This document shows positions 51,701-62,500 of a stretch of 64,000 nucleotides of DNA, piece after piece. Position 1 is the stretch's first letter; each line of letters opens with the position of its first letter. The translations under genes were made by a program, and so were the position numbers. A model generated the notes under the pieces. The model had not been told where the DNA came from and ran no database searches. It worked only from the letters and a program-made list of their open reading frames with translations. Source of the stretch: Numida meleagris (lineage: Eukaryota > Chordata > Aves > Galliformes > Numididae); NCBI RefSeq assembly GCF_002078875.1, contig NC_034419.1, positions 17,143,090 through 17,207,089 on the forward strand. Direction: 5' to 3'.

Positions 51701-54469
51701 TCAAATGCAGGAGGGATAGCATGGTTTTTCGACCGCAAGCTCCATATGTGGACATATAAATTATTCCTGAAAGCATTCATGTCACTGTACCTACCCTTCT
51801 AGGCCAGAAAGCAATAGATATTTAAATATCTTTATAATTATATCTTTATTGTGCTGCTGTTTGTTTTGGTTCAAAATATGATGGGAATTCTTTAGCTAAG
51901 TTCCCCTTGAAAGGATGCTGGAAGAAATGCTTATGGAAGGACTACAAGACCATATCTGCAGTAAAATTTCTACATTCACATCAGTGCATCTAGAAAGTGA
52001 AAAGGGTAGCAAGCCTGGCACTAGGGTTGGGTTTTGGTACCAGTTTTTCCCTGGTAACAGAGCCGGATAAGAAAAATCACTTTTCCCTCATAACTTAAAA
52101 CTTTGATTAAGCAATTTGTCTCTCTTTTTTTTTCTTTTTTTTTCAGCTCACATAATCACTATGTTACTCAAGCCCTTGTATATTTCAGGTAATCAGAATT
52201 TAATGATTTTTTTAATTTCAAGTTACAGCAAAAGTCATTATATTATTTTGTTTTTGAAGTTATATGCGAGTATAATCTACTCAGTGAAGTGTGTGCACTC
52301 AGTAATTATTTCAAGTCTGCCTTTAGATAAATAGTAGGGAATGTAATAATGATGGGTGGAACGTTAGCGGTACTTAACTTTTGCAATAAAAATTACTATC
52401 TTATTTGTACCTTTACAAATAACAGTCTTGTGTGGGGTAATTTCTCTCTAATTCTCTCTAATCACAGTAGTTGTGCAGAATGTACCATTGTCTCCAAGTC
52501 AGGTTATCAATGCCACTTGAATGTCTCATTTTCTGCTTGACTTTCTGTGGTATGGAGGAACAGGAACTGGTCTCTTCAGCCCACTTTCCTCATGTCTCTA
52601 GCCAAACCAATGTTCCTGGTCTTCTGCAGCCCTTGGGTGGCTCTGCTGTTCTCTTTGTTGGGCTCAGTGCTGCCAGGTGCAACTGGTGGGTGACCTGAAG
52701 ATGAAAAAGCCCAATGTATTTCCTTCAACTTTTATGGGCTTAAAATGATATACTGAGTAGCAAATCTCTTGTCTGTAGCCCATTTCTGCTTGCTGCTTCT
52801 TAAAGACAGCTTCTAATTTTGCCTGCCCTAATTACAATTAGCTTTGACACTGAGGATTTTCCCTGATCACTCTGATTACGGAAGCAGTCCTCATGATTGT
52901 ACAGCCACGTGTTAATGGCGGTACACCTGACAAAAGTTTGCAGAACACAGGAGATCTCAAGTGTGCTGCACTTCTCAAAAAAACCTTTCACTGGCTCATC
53001 CCACCGTTCTTCAGTCTTTCATCACATTGACTTTCCAAGCAGCCCTCACACTTAGTGAATTATTTAGCTGCAGCTCATATTTGGTTCAGAGTGAAGACTG
53101 TAAATTTAGCCAGCCAGTGTAGCATTCAGTGGGAGCTTTACCTATGAGAATATAACAGAGCTAAACCAGCATCTCTTCAGAAAATGAAAGTAACCAATGT
53201 CATTTTTTTTCATAAACTTTTCCCATAGAAGTGTAACTCTTGCCTGTGGTCAAAATTCTGTGATTGTTATTCTGAAACATTTTGTCCAGGTTTAGAAGGT
53301 CTAGAGATGGCAAAGCAGTACAAAGGCAAGAAAACAGAATTTAAATCTTTCTTGCTCTTCAGTTTCATACAATGAGTTGTTGAGATCAAGGGTCATGCAG
53401 TTACGCAGTGACCAGTGATAGTGCAGAGGTGTAATGTGTACCTGCAATAAACACAAAGAACAATAAATGTGAGACCTTTCTGATGCTTAAACAGCTCTTC
53501 TTCATGTAAAGAAAACCTAAGAAAATCTGAAAATAGTTCTCATTGCATGTGGCTGACAAGGCTTGTTCAGCACTTCACTGTTCTATGCCTCTTACTATAG
53601 CAATACTACACAGTAATAGTGTTTTTTTAAATGTATTTTATTCTTTGGCCAGTGTTGCAGCAAACGGAGAATAAACCTCATTGAAAAGCAAAAGTACACT
53701 GTAACAAAGATGACCACAGCTATACTGTACACAGAAAGGGTAGTGAAAAAGTGCAAAAGAATGTAAATTTATGCGTAGAAACTAGGGAAAAAAGAAAAAC
53801 ATGACAAAATCAGTCATTCAAGCATTTCCTTGTCACAGAGAAAGCAAACTCCCTAAATATACAAAAGCAATTGCTCTGGTGAAATGATGGTTTAGACCTG
53901 CCATCAGTTTTGTGAGCTATTTTTCAAGCCTGTCACTTTGTGCTGACTCAGACCTGTGCAGCGTTGCTATTGCAGTCAAGTTTCGGCCCAGCCAGAAGGA
54001 ACATTTGCAATGTATATTCCTCAGTGCTGGGCTGGTAATTAAGTACGGTCTTCCCACTCCACTCTGCATTGCTGTGAACCAGGACCCAGAGGAGCCCTGT
54101 GCATCCCACGGGGCCTTCCCTCGGTCCTTGGGTAGCAAATAGTTTGCCACTATCCTTTGCATGGTGAGTCAAGTGGAGTAGCAGTTTTGGAGAGCAAAGT
54201 CTTTTTGTTCTTGCACTCTTCTATAGCATTGAAGTTTGTGGATTAAGGAGAACAAGGAAATTATCATTGATCTAAAAAGTGGATTTTGATAAAAGTCAAG
54301 AACAGTGCTACATCTCTATTTCCTCCTCCCTGCCCACCCCCAGCAACTTAACTGATGGCTGCTATATGTTCTCTGGATGCATACACAAATATTGCCATTA
54401 TGGGGATTTTAACAAAATGCGTGCCCTAGAAATAACTCAGGTATGTGGGTATAACTAGGGAATGTCTGT
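51701..54469. other. Unique non-coding stretch with a polypyrimidine tract
   Basis: No gene is recognised. A long polypyrimidine tract at 52117-52144 leads into a CAG, and a candidate 42-nt exon-like segment follows (52147-52188). A TCTCTCTAATT tandem duplication lies at about 52443-52463. Other open frames are short. Confidence 0.5.
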
Positions 54470-54830
54470 CCTACAGTGCTTGATTTGCAAATGTTACAGC
54501 GTGGTGATCAATCAAATTAAATCACTCAGCTAGATGACTGACTGATCCATAAAGAAACCTGGTAATTATAGTCTTGAAGTCAATAGTACTAAAATCAGTC
54601 ACATGCAGCAGCCATAATTATAGAATACGATGCTCACATGATGCTCCGTCATCGGAAGAAAGCACTTCCCCCCCCACTGCCTCCCAGAAATAACAGGGAA
54701 GTCAACAGAATATAGTGCCGGTTAATTAATGAATTCTTATCAACCACTTATTAATTACGCTGACCTTGTGAGCAGGTTATAAATCCTTTTTCACAAGCAG
54801 TATATTTCGAATGCTAACACAAACGGGCTG
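54470..54830. promoter_or_regulatory. Candidate conserved regulatory block
   Basis: Motifs in order: an ATTTGCAAAT palindrome at 54483-54492, a TGATCAATCAAATTAAATCA run at about 54505-54524, TTAATTAAT at 54722-54730, TTAATTAC at 54751-54758, and TGACCTTG at 54761-54768 (reverse complement CAAGGTCA, an NR5A/ERR half-site word). Repeats and coding frames are absent. Such multi-family clustering fits an enhancer. Only alignment can show constraint. Confidence 0.35.
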
Positions 54831-54931
54831 GAACTTCAGAAGGGGAAAAATAATCTCTGAAGCAGGGAAGAGATATCTGAATTATTCATACCTCAAGACA
54901 TGTGTTCTGTGAATTGTTTGGTTTTTGTTGG
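54831..54931. other. Short unique segment
   Basis: Unremarkable AT-rich sequence before the T17 tract. Nothing is recognised. Confidence 0.5.
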
Positions 54932-54948
54932 TTTTTTTTTTTTTTTTT
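54932..54948 (+). repeat. T17 homopolymer tract
   Basis: Seventeen T residues followed by GCGCCG. On the minus strand this is a poly(A) run ending a 40-codon open segment. That layout could mark an old retrocopy, but no source gene or AATAAA is seen. Confidence 0.9.
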
Positions 54949-56194
54949 GCGCCGTTCACAGATTCATAAACTGCCTTAAAATCCAGTGAATTCTGGTCTG
55001 CCAAAAGTAGTCTCAGACGTGGCTGAGTGCCTGTGTCACTGGGCCTGATAGAAGGCCTGGGCGAGACCATGGGTGCTGCGCAGAGGCCTCCACCTGCAGG
55101 AAGCAGAACAAAGGGAATAGAGGAGGAGAATAATAACAGTAATAAAATTTGTATGAGCCAGCACCGTGTGCACGAAGGTGATCATTCATGCTTTTAACAT
55201 ATCCTGATTGCAGCTGATGGGTTGTGATGTAACTTCAGGCCATTCCCACCGTGTTTCAAACAGAGTGAACTAGGAGAGAGGTGGTAGATACATCAGCGTC
55301 ATAGGGCAGAGTGCCTGCAGAAAAGATGGCTAGAGTTGGAGTAGAATGAGAGAAGACTGACTTTTTTATAGCATTTTATCAGAGATGTGCCTGTGCCCGT
55401 TTTGGCTGAGCTCTGAGGAGACGCCGGGCACTGCTCTGTGTCCCCGTCACAGCTCCTCCTCCACCTGCAGTGCTGCCCCAACGCAGCCATGAAGCTCCCA
55501 TCCTCCTGGGAATGTGTTTGGGACCATAAGGACAGAGTACTTCAAAGCTACTCATTTCAGGCCTCGTGGCTTCCCTGTGGCACGCAAAATCCCCCTGCCA
55601 TTCTGCATCTGCAACCTCTGCCTTTTGCAGCCCGGCAAACTCTAGCCTTGCCCTGAATCCTGGGTTAATATAAAAGCATGTGGTTGCCAACAAAAGCCAA
55701 AAACCCAAGAGCTTAGGAATGCTCCTTGATGCTGAGGGAAGTTCCCCAGCAGAGGCAGGCAGGGTTGTTATGGAAGGGAGAGGAGTCGGCTTCCTCCAGC
55801 CCTGCAGTCCCCGTTCCTGTGCCAACAACATCTAGAGCTTTCTTGTTTCATAAAGCACGTTCATATTTCAAGTCCTATCATATTTCTTACTAGAATGCCC
55901 TCTCATTTTATTTTAAACTAACACAAATACTTTGGGCTCTTCATTTTTACATTCTAGTGCGATGGGACTGCTGAATGCCGCTGTGCTGTTAGATGCTGCT
56001 GTACAGAACAGGAAATAGAATCAGGAAGGATTTAATACATTTGTCTAGCAGCTCAGAAAGCACAGGACTGGTAAAACTGCTGGATAAGGGTGCAATGTAA
56101 CACTTCCTTTCTCAAATCCAGTATAGCGGAGAGCTATATCTTGCTCGTGATTTGCGCTGCTGGGACAGCTGTGATCTGAATGCTCTAAGTTGCC
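54949..56194. other. Moderately GC-rich non-coding stretch leading to a CpG island
   Basis: Base composition rises gradually. A minus-strand open frame of 150 codons at 55379-55831 overlaps shorter frames on both strands. It is proline-, alanine- and arginine-rich in the way GC-rich non-coding DNA usually translates, and has no recognisable domain. No gene is called. Confidence 0.45.
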
Positions 56195-56440
56195 TTTCTC
56201 GGTACACGCAGGGACGAAACGCTCGTAGGAGGCGAGGTGAGATCGGGGACGGGACGGGGCCCCGCTCCCCGCAGCTGTGCGTGGCTGTGCCCCGCAGCGC
56301 GGCCGCAGCAGTTCTCCCTCCGCGCCGCCAGAGGGCGCTCCGCAACTGCGGTTCGCTCAGCGCCGCCGGAGCGCTGCTCGCGTCGGGGGACAACACCCGC
56401 GTGAAACGCGAAGATGTGTCAGGCACCGCGACGGGATTTA
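56195..56440. promoter_or_regulatory. Compact CpG island, possible orphan promoter
   Basis: About 37 CpG dinucleotides fall in roughly 240 bp, counted by eye, at around 70 percent GC. Observed CpG is therefore at or above expectation in a window otherwise CpG-poor. GC-box-like GGGACGGGGCCCC occurs near 56250. A possible splice donor, GGCGAG|GTGAGA, lies at about 56231-56242 on the plus strand. Unmethylated CpG islands usually mark promoters in birds. No recognisable protein start is present: the 106- and 104-codon frames on opposite strands are typical by-products of GC-rich sequence. It may be the first exon of a non-coding RNA, a distal alternative promoter, or a boundary element. Confidence 0.7.
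56325..56339 (+). promoter_or_regulatory. Near-consensus CTCF binding site
   Basis: The word CCGCCAGAGGGCGCT matches the CTCF core (CC-A/G-S-Y-AG-R-K-GGC-R-S) at all strongly constrained positions, in forward orientation on the plus strand. It lies inside the CpG island, where its CpGs could make binding methylation-sensitive. Occupancy cannot be judged from sequence. Confidence 0.7.
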
Positions 56441-57708
56441 TTGCTGCTAGGCAATTCTCCCCAGAAATGTAAAATAATTCTTGTGTTTAAATGGTGCCGT
56501 CATACGGCACGTCGGGGGGGTGAAGCTGTAATCCCTAATACCGTTATTTCTGTCCGATGAGAGATGGGATGCTCTGAGTCATCCCTGCATCATGACTCGT
56601 TGCAAAGACCCCTGCCGCTGAGCAGGGTGGGAAGCAAATCCCGGAGAATCTCCTCTGAGCGGAGAAGTGCCGGCAGAAAGCAGCCAAATGTGAATTGCTG
56701 CGGGTAATAAGTGCCAAAGGGACATGGTGCAGCAGTACCTGGCCTAGACTGACCCATTGTTTGGGTGAATAACTTGATCTTGCTGAGATTGACTTTTCAG
56801 CAGTGTTGTTGTTGTTGCTGTTTTGTTTATTTACAGATAAATTGCTTACAGCAGACACAGGCTGAGCCCAGCCATGCTCATGGCTCTGGGGAGTGAGCAG
56901 GACTGCAGCACAAGTCCACTTTTAGGATTTCCATAAGCCCACATCTCTTCTCTGGCGAAGAACTTGAGGCTGAACTGCTTGGAACCGCTCTTATCTCTGT
57001 TACCATACGCTGTGAGCCCAGTGCTGAGCTCTGTGGTTTGAATTAAGCCTCTTTCTCTTCACCAGAGGTGTTCCTGGTGCACGAGGACTGTCCTGGCATC
57101 TCCTCTCATCCTTCTTGGGAAAGGAAATCCTGAGCAATATGGTGTGATCCAAGTGGCCCTTCCATCACCGCTATCATCAGAAAACACAATGTGCTTTGCA
57201 GGCACGGCGCTGTGAGATGGTTCCAGCTGCTCAACCCCATGGCAATGGACAAAAGTCAGAGGCAGGGAGTCTCTCCATCCGCCTCTGGGCCTGGCACAGG
57301 ATGCTTGAGGCAGGGCTGGGTGACACACAGCACTTTGCTTTAAAGTTGAAGGCAAAAATGCAACATTTTCTGTGCTTGTGAGGACACGCTCTTCTCTTGT
57401 TGAAGCCCATCATTTGGCAGCCATCAAAAAGGTTTGGGTTTTTTTTTGTGTGAAAAAATTTAGAATCCATATTTAAACAAACTACATTCTTTAAATGATT
57501 GTATTATTAAACGACCAATATTCTGTGCCTTCTTCAGAAGGTAACATTCAAGCCCTGGCATCTGACATGAGCATTGTACTCCTCCTTTACTACGTTGCTG
57601 CTTTTACTTTCAAATCAGCTGTAGCAAAAAGAAGTTCTTTCTCCTTTCATGAAAGAAAGGGGAGCTAGAAGTTCATTAATATTGAATAATAGTAATACAG
57701 AATATTTT
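56441..57708. other. Mixed-composition non-coding stretch
   Basis: Includes a perfect 7-bp inverted repeat with CpGs at 56494-56510, a G7 run at 56514-56520, a GTTGTTGTTGTTGCTG run near 56805, and a GC-richer interval at about 57000-57390 with short opposed frames. No exon is recognised. Confidence 0.5.
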
Positions 57709-57771
57709 CATGGAATCATTGAATGGCCCTCGTTGGAAGAGACCTTTGAAAGATTATCAGGTCCAAACTTG
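57709..57771 (-). mobile_element. CR1 LINE terminal fragment
   Basis: On the plus strand it reads as antisense CR1 tail: ATGGAATCATTGAATGG, then TTGGAAGAGACCTTTGAAAG, then ATTATCAGGTCCAAAC. Only about 63 bp of the 3' terminus remains, so this is a very short 5'-truncated insertion or a decayed one. The octamer-like ATCATTGAAT start marks the retrotransposon's 3' end. Confidence 0.85.
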
Positions 57772-59519
57772 ATTTTTTATGACTCTTAAGGCTGCGAAGT
57801 ATACTAAATCTCCTTTAACAGAGGGCTGCAGTATCATCTGAGGCTTCAATCTTAGCATGCTGCTGCTTCATCTTGTACCAGCCTAAAATAACACAGGGGA
57901 ACTTCAGCTGTACAGCTGCAGCATCACAGATGGATTCATGGACAGAAGACTTTGGAAGTATAAGTTCAGGAACCAAAATAATGTATTGACAGTGGCGTTC
58001 ATATACACCAGTGTTTCCTCTCTGGGTCACAGACTGCTGTGGCTGCAGCTAGGAATCACCACTATTGTGATGAACTTGTTCACACGAGATCACTATTTTA
58101 GGATGTGTCCCATTGTGCTGGAAGAGAGTGAAAGGTGAGGCAAATATTTGGAGGAAAAAGACATCAGTACTTAGTCATTTTTGTATTATGTATCTGAGAG
58201 CAAAGCCATTATTTTCTGGTTTTGTAGGTGTTGTGTAGCAGAACATCAAACATATGCACAAAAGGACAGAGATGATGAAAACACGGAGATAAAGAAAACA
58301 GGCGGTGAGCTGCCAAGAAAAAATACCTTATCCTTTTGTAACCACATTGCTTTGACTGAGCTTTGCTGTGATTTTTAAATGATCGTAAATGAGAAATAAA
58401 AGCCAACCGCTGGAATTGGCAGGTGGAGCACAGCACAATGGATTTGAATGAGGCCCTGTTGCAGTTTGTTTTGTGAGTTGTTTGGGATTGGTTTTGCTTT
58501 TATATAATGAGAAGCAGTGGAGAAACTCCCATTGATGGATTAATTCAGACAGTTGTGGTTTTCATGAGAAACGGCTCAAAAAGAGCTTGGACTTGGGGAA
58601 GCAAGAAGGAAGAAGGAATTAATTTGCTCCCTTTGATACCCCTCAATATCAGAGAGATTTTACGTACTCGGCAAGGAAAGTCCTTAAAATTTGCATCCAT
58701 GTGTTTCATCCATGGTCCATAAATCTCAGAGACCTCTCTTAATGGCCTGATGTAGCACGTCAGACCCACGACCCTCTCCAGTTACACCTTGTCAAAAGCT
58801 CATTTTCCAGCTTGCTACAGCTAACAATCAATAAAGGGAGACAAATAATCTGATTTGGGAAAATGCCTTACGGGAAATCTTACCGAGGGAACTTGTGTCT
58901 ACCTCTACGTGACAGAATACACTCTAATGACATAATACAATAATGACATTTTCTTCAGCCTTCCTAGGCATCTCACTTAGGGAACAATATCTGTTGGTAT
59001 TTGACTTCCATCGACATAATTATAGATTGGATGAGGTTTCTTAGCAACTTTGATGGCAACGCTGATTACGTTGGGTATTCTCTGGGTGTCTGATGATGCA
59101 ATTTGACTGCTTAGGATGTAGCCATGGGAGCTAATGGAGACAGTCCCTTCCAGCTTGTCTCTGCCCATACAAAGCAGACACCCAGCAAGTAAGCTTCCCT
59201 TCTCCATGTGCTGGCAGCTACACAGAGAGTTAGATTGATGTAGTAAATGCTGCTGAAAATCCCACTGCTTTAAATGCAACCTCTAAGTGCTTAATGCCTT
59301 CAGTAATCAGGTGGCTTTGAGTTTGGCACCTGTACACAGGCTTTCGGAATCTGACTGCAGGTACGTAGGTTTGGAGACTGCCTGTTTCCTCTCGATTATC
59401 CACCATCGCTCATCTGGATGTTTGCAACTGCTATAATCCTCTCATTATGTTGTGTTTTGCATTGCCACAGCAACAAATGTTGGTGTGAGTGGAGTGATAA
59501 CTGCAATAAACGGACTCAG
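57772..59519. other. Unique non-coding stretch
   Basis: No gene, repeat or RNA is recognised. Open frames are up to 100 codons (minus, 58977-59279) and lack recognisable domains. Confidence 0.5.
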
Positions 59520-59830
59520 AACATCTCCTAATAAAGATCAGAGGAGTGAAGAAGACAATTACTTCTCATTTCTCCGCATCCTGGCATGATGTGCAAATTC
59601 TTTTGTAATTTCACTGTATAGAAACCAAATCTAATCAATATATTTGAATTGCAGCCACATTGTGTGTAGAAGCAGGCTTCAGAATTAATTTTTTCATCTC
59701 TGAGGTTCATGCCGCCTTTCTTTTTAATTGTGCTACATATTTCAATATGCAAAATGCTGTATTTAAATAGGAATAGGATTACTTCATTATTCAAGTTAAT
59801 TAAGATAGGTAATTAAATGTTACAATTAAG
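59520..59830. promoter_or_regulatory. Candidate regulatory block rich in homeodomain words
   Basis: AATCTAATCAAT at about 59628-59639, GGATTA near 59776 (OTX/PITX-like), TTAATTAA at 59796-59803 and GTAATTAAAT at about 59809-59818 cluster here. ATGTGCAAAT (about 59589) and ATATGCAAAA are octamer-like. There is no coding frame or transposon. AT-richness makes some of these words expected by chance. Confidence 0.28.
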
Positions 59831-62149
59831 GTATTATGTGTTTTACATTTTATTTCCATTAAAATTGATTTCCGAGTGCAACATAAATGAATTGTTTGAG
59901 ATTCCAAATCAGCTTTTCTAACTCTTTTTTTCCCGTAGTGCCCAATTCCTTCCTGGCCACCAATATTTTCACCTTTTGGAACAAAAATCAGAACAAACGT
60001 TCATGGAAACTCATATGAGTTCACAATTTTTCAGTTACCTACTTCAGTAAGAGAATCTTGATACGTAAAGTATCTCACTATGCAAAATTTCAGGCAGGAT
60101 CCTGAATCTGGTTTCCCCTTGGCATTTGCTGTGAATTGGTGAAGGTTCAGTGAATTCCAGCCAGGCCCAAGCTCCCTATGGCCACTGGAGGCTCAAAGTG
60201 ACCCTCAGCTGTTCATTGGAATCAATGCAAAATTGGAACTATAAAATATCACAAAGATTCCTTGTGTCACACCCTGGGTATAGGACAGAGGAATGTATTC
60301 ACTAAATGAATTAACAACACCTGACTCTATACAAAAATCTTTAATAAGACAGAATTTAGTGTAGGATGGGGGAGAGTCTGAGAATGTAAGTGTCTCCTGA
60401 AGTTTTCTCCTGGGATTTTCCTGCTCTACCACAAGACTCTTCTGTTTCCATACTGCTGGTAAACAGGTCTTTGGCACATGGCACTTACAACCTATTTCAG
60501 GAAGAACATAGGAAGCCGGGTGCTTTAATATAAGAGACCATTTCAGATGCTGTGAGACAGGTTTCAATGCACTTCATGGCGCAGTGAATCATGGCAAGCA
60601 CTCACTCTGCTGCTGCTGCCGAGGATGTTTGCTTTGCATTGTGCAGCTCTCACCCCTTGGCTGGCAGAAGCTGTTGAGGCAGCATGGTGTGGATCCAAGT
60701 TTTAAGGCTGAAAAGTGAGGCTGAGCTCTTTTGCATGAATTGAGTTTCTGTTTGAATTTTGGCCCACTGCGAAGCTGGCTGCTCATTTTACTTAAACAAA
60801 CCCAGAATACTAAGCAGGTAATTAATTTATCTTCTTTGCCAAGAGCCAAAAGGCAGTGTTGTCTAGGCATTGAAGGCAGGCAATGACTTCCATGAAACTG
60901 AGCCTTTTGGAAATATTTAAATATTATATAAATTGAATTTGTATGAAAACTACGTAGGCAAATAGCACCGTGATATTCCCACTTTATTTTACTAATGCCC
61001 ATGTTTTCCTGTTTCCTTAAAATGTTCAATGTGGTTCCAACTGCATTTGTTAAATGGGTCACAAAGCACTTGAATGAGGTTGGGATGACTGCTTTACTTG
61101 TACTAGAGTAGATACTTTCTTGTAAAGTGGAAGACAGCAAGGCAAGCAGTGTTTGGGGCATCTTAAAGAGATCCAGGCAAGCTGGCAAGTAAAAGAACCC
61201 CTTGGGAATGGACTAGATGTGCTGAAGCTAAATTATGAGGGGAAATTTGCAGCTGACTCAGCTCAATGCATTGAGCTGAAGGTGTTTGCTATTCCAAGTG
61301 AAAGCATGAGAGGATGCATTAGTCTGGGTATTTGGAGGGGTGCTAATAAGGATGAATGATCTTGTTGTGTGGAGTTGTTGAATTAAGGACCCTGGGCTGA
61401 GGGAGGACTTCTTGTCCAAGACACCTTGACAAGATAATTAAGTGTTTTCATGGAAGGTCCTCAGCCACTTGGTTTGATTCCTCTCTCAGTAGGTTTTTCT
61501 AATGAATAAAGTACTCCAAAGTTCTACCATCTTCTCACTATTTGAGTTGTTATGCGGATATCAGGCATGTGGGATTTAAAAGGAGAAGAGAGAATGGGAA
61601 GCCCTAAGTCTGTGATGTGCCCAACTTTATGCAGCATCTGCTCCAGTTGAGAGAGGGGAGCTGGGGAGCTGGCAAGAAGTGCAAACGATCCATGAGTCTG
61701 TACAAGAAGGCAGTTGTTACAGGGTAAAAAAACAAAACTAAGACAACTCATTTACTTTGCTTCTTAATTTAGATTACAGGCAGCTGTTTGCTGAGGATGT
61801 TTCCTTGCTTTTAACACTTAGGGGTGTTTTGACATTCTCCAAAGAGTACAGGCATATTTTTAGCACTGTGTTTTTACCAAAAATTCTTTGGGTGTAGTAG
61901 AGATGTCTGTAGGCACCATGACACAAACTCCTGTCAAAAAAGCGTCTCCCTCACCTTCCTATGAAGCAGCAAGGAAACAACAATCCAACCCAACGTGGCC
62001 AGGAAACACCTTTGTTAAAGCAGAGGAGAAATGAGAAATAGGCTAGATTTCTTACAATTTTGAAGTACTAGAAGTTGAGGAAAACGTGGCAGCAATCAGC
62101 GTGAAGCGATTTCTATTTCAAGTTGGTCATTCAGTGAACTATATGCATG
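59831..62149. other. Unique non-coding stretch containing the longest open frame
   Basis: A minus-strand open frame spans 60589-61188 (199 codons from TTG, about 190 from the first ATG). Its product is rich in S, L, C and K without a domain, signal peptide or repeat that I recognise. There is no recognisable promoter or polyadenylation context. I do not call it a gene. The rest of the interval is unremarkable. Confidence 0.45.
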
Positions 62150-62500
62150 CTAAAAAAAATTTATTCATTTGCCTTAATAAAGAGAAAATTGTTGTCTTAA
62201 CACCTCACTAAATGGCTGATGGAATGTATAAACTGAATTGTGCCAGTATCGATCTAATTGTGTGAATATATACTGGTGTCCAGTCATTCAAATTGCTTAT
62301 AATTGACTATATACGTGGGAAGCACATTTCTGGAGAACAGATTAATGATCTGATGAAGTGATCAAGCACTTAGTGGCTTTGGGGTGATAAATCACTGCAG
62401 CTCTTTCGTACATATGGCATTTAATTATGGTCATTTAAACCACTGTTTATTGTTGTGCTATTTCATAAACTGAAGCAATCAAAACATTAAATGCATAACA
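62150..62500. promoter_or_regulatory. Candidate regulatory block
   Basis: Non-repetitive AT-rich interval with CATATG (62411-62416), TTAATTA (62421-62427), GATTAATGATC (about 62339-62350) and GATAAATCA words. Further upstream lie ATCGATCTAATTG and CTTATAATTGAC. The mixture of E-box and homeodomain words suggests an enhancer, on motif content alone. Confidence 0.25.

Noticed and set aside
55379..55831. 150-codon minus-strand open frame
   Set aside because: It lies in GC-rich sequence where stops are rarer, overlaps frames on both strands, lacks any recognisable domain, and has no splice or promoter context of its own.
56152..56472. 106-codon plus-strand and 104-codon minus-strand frames in the CpG island
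   Set aside because: Opposed long frames are expected where CpG-rich sequence suppresses stop codons. There is no protein resemblance.
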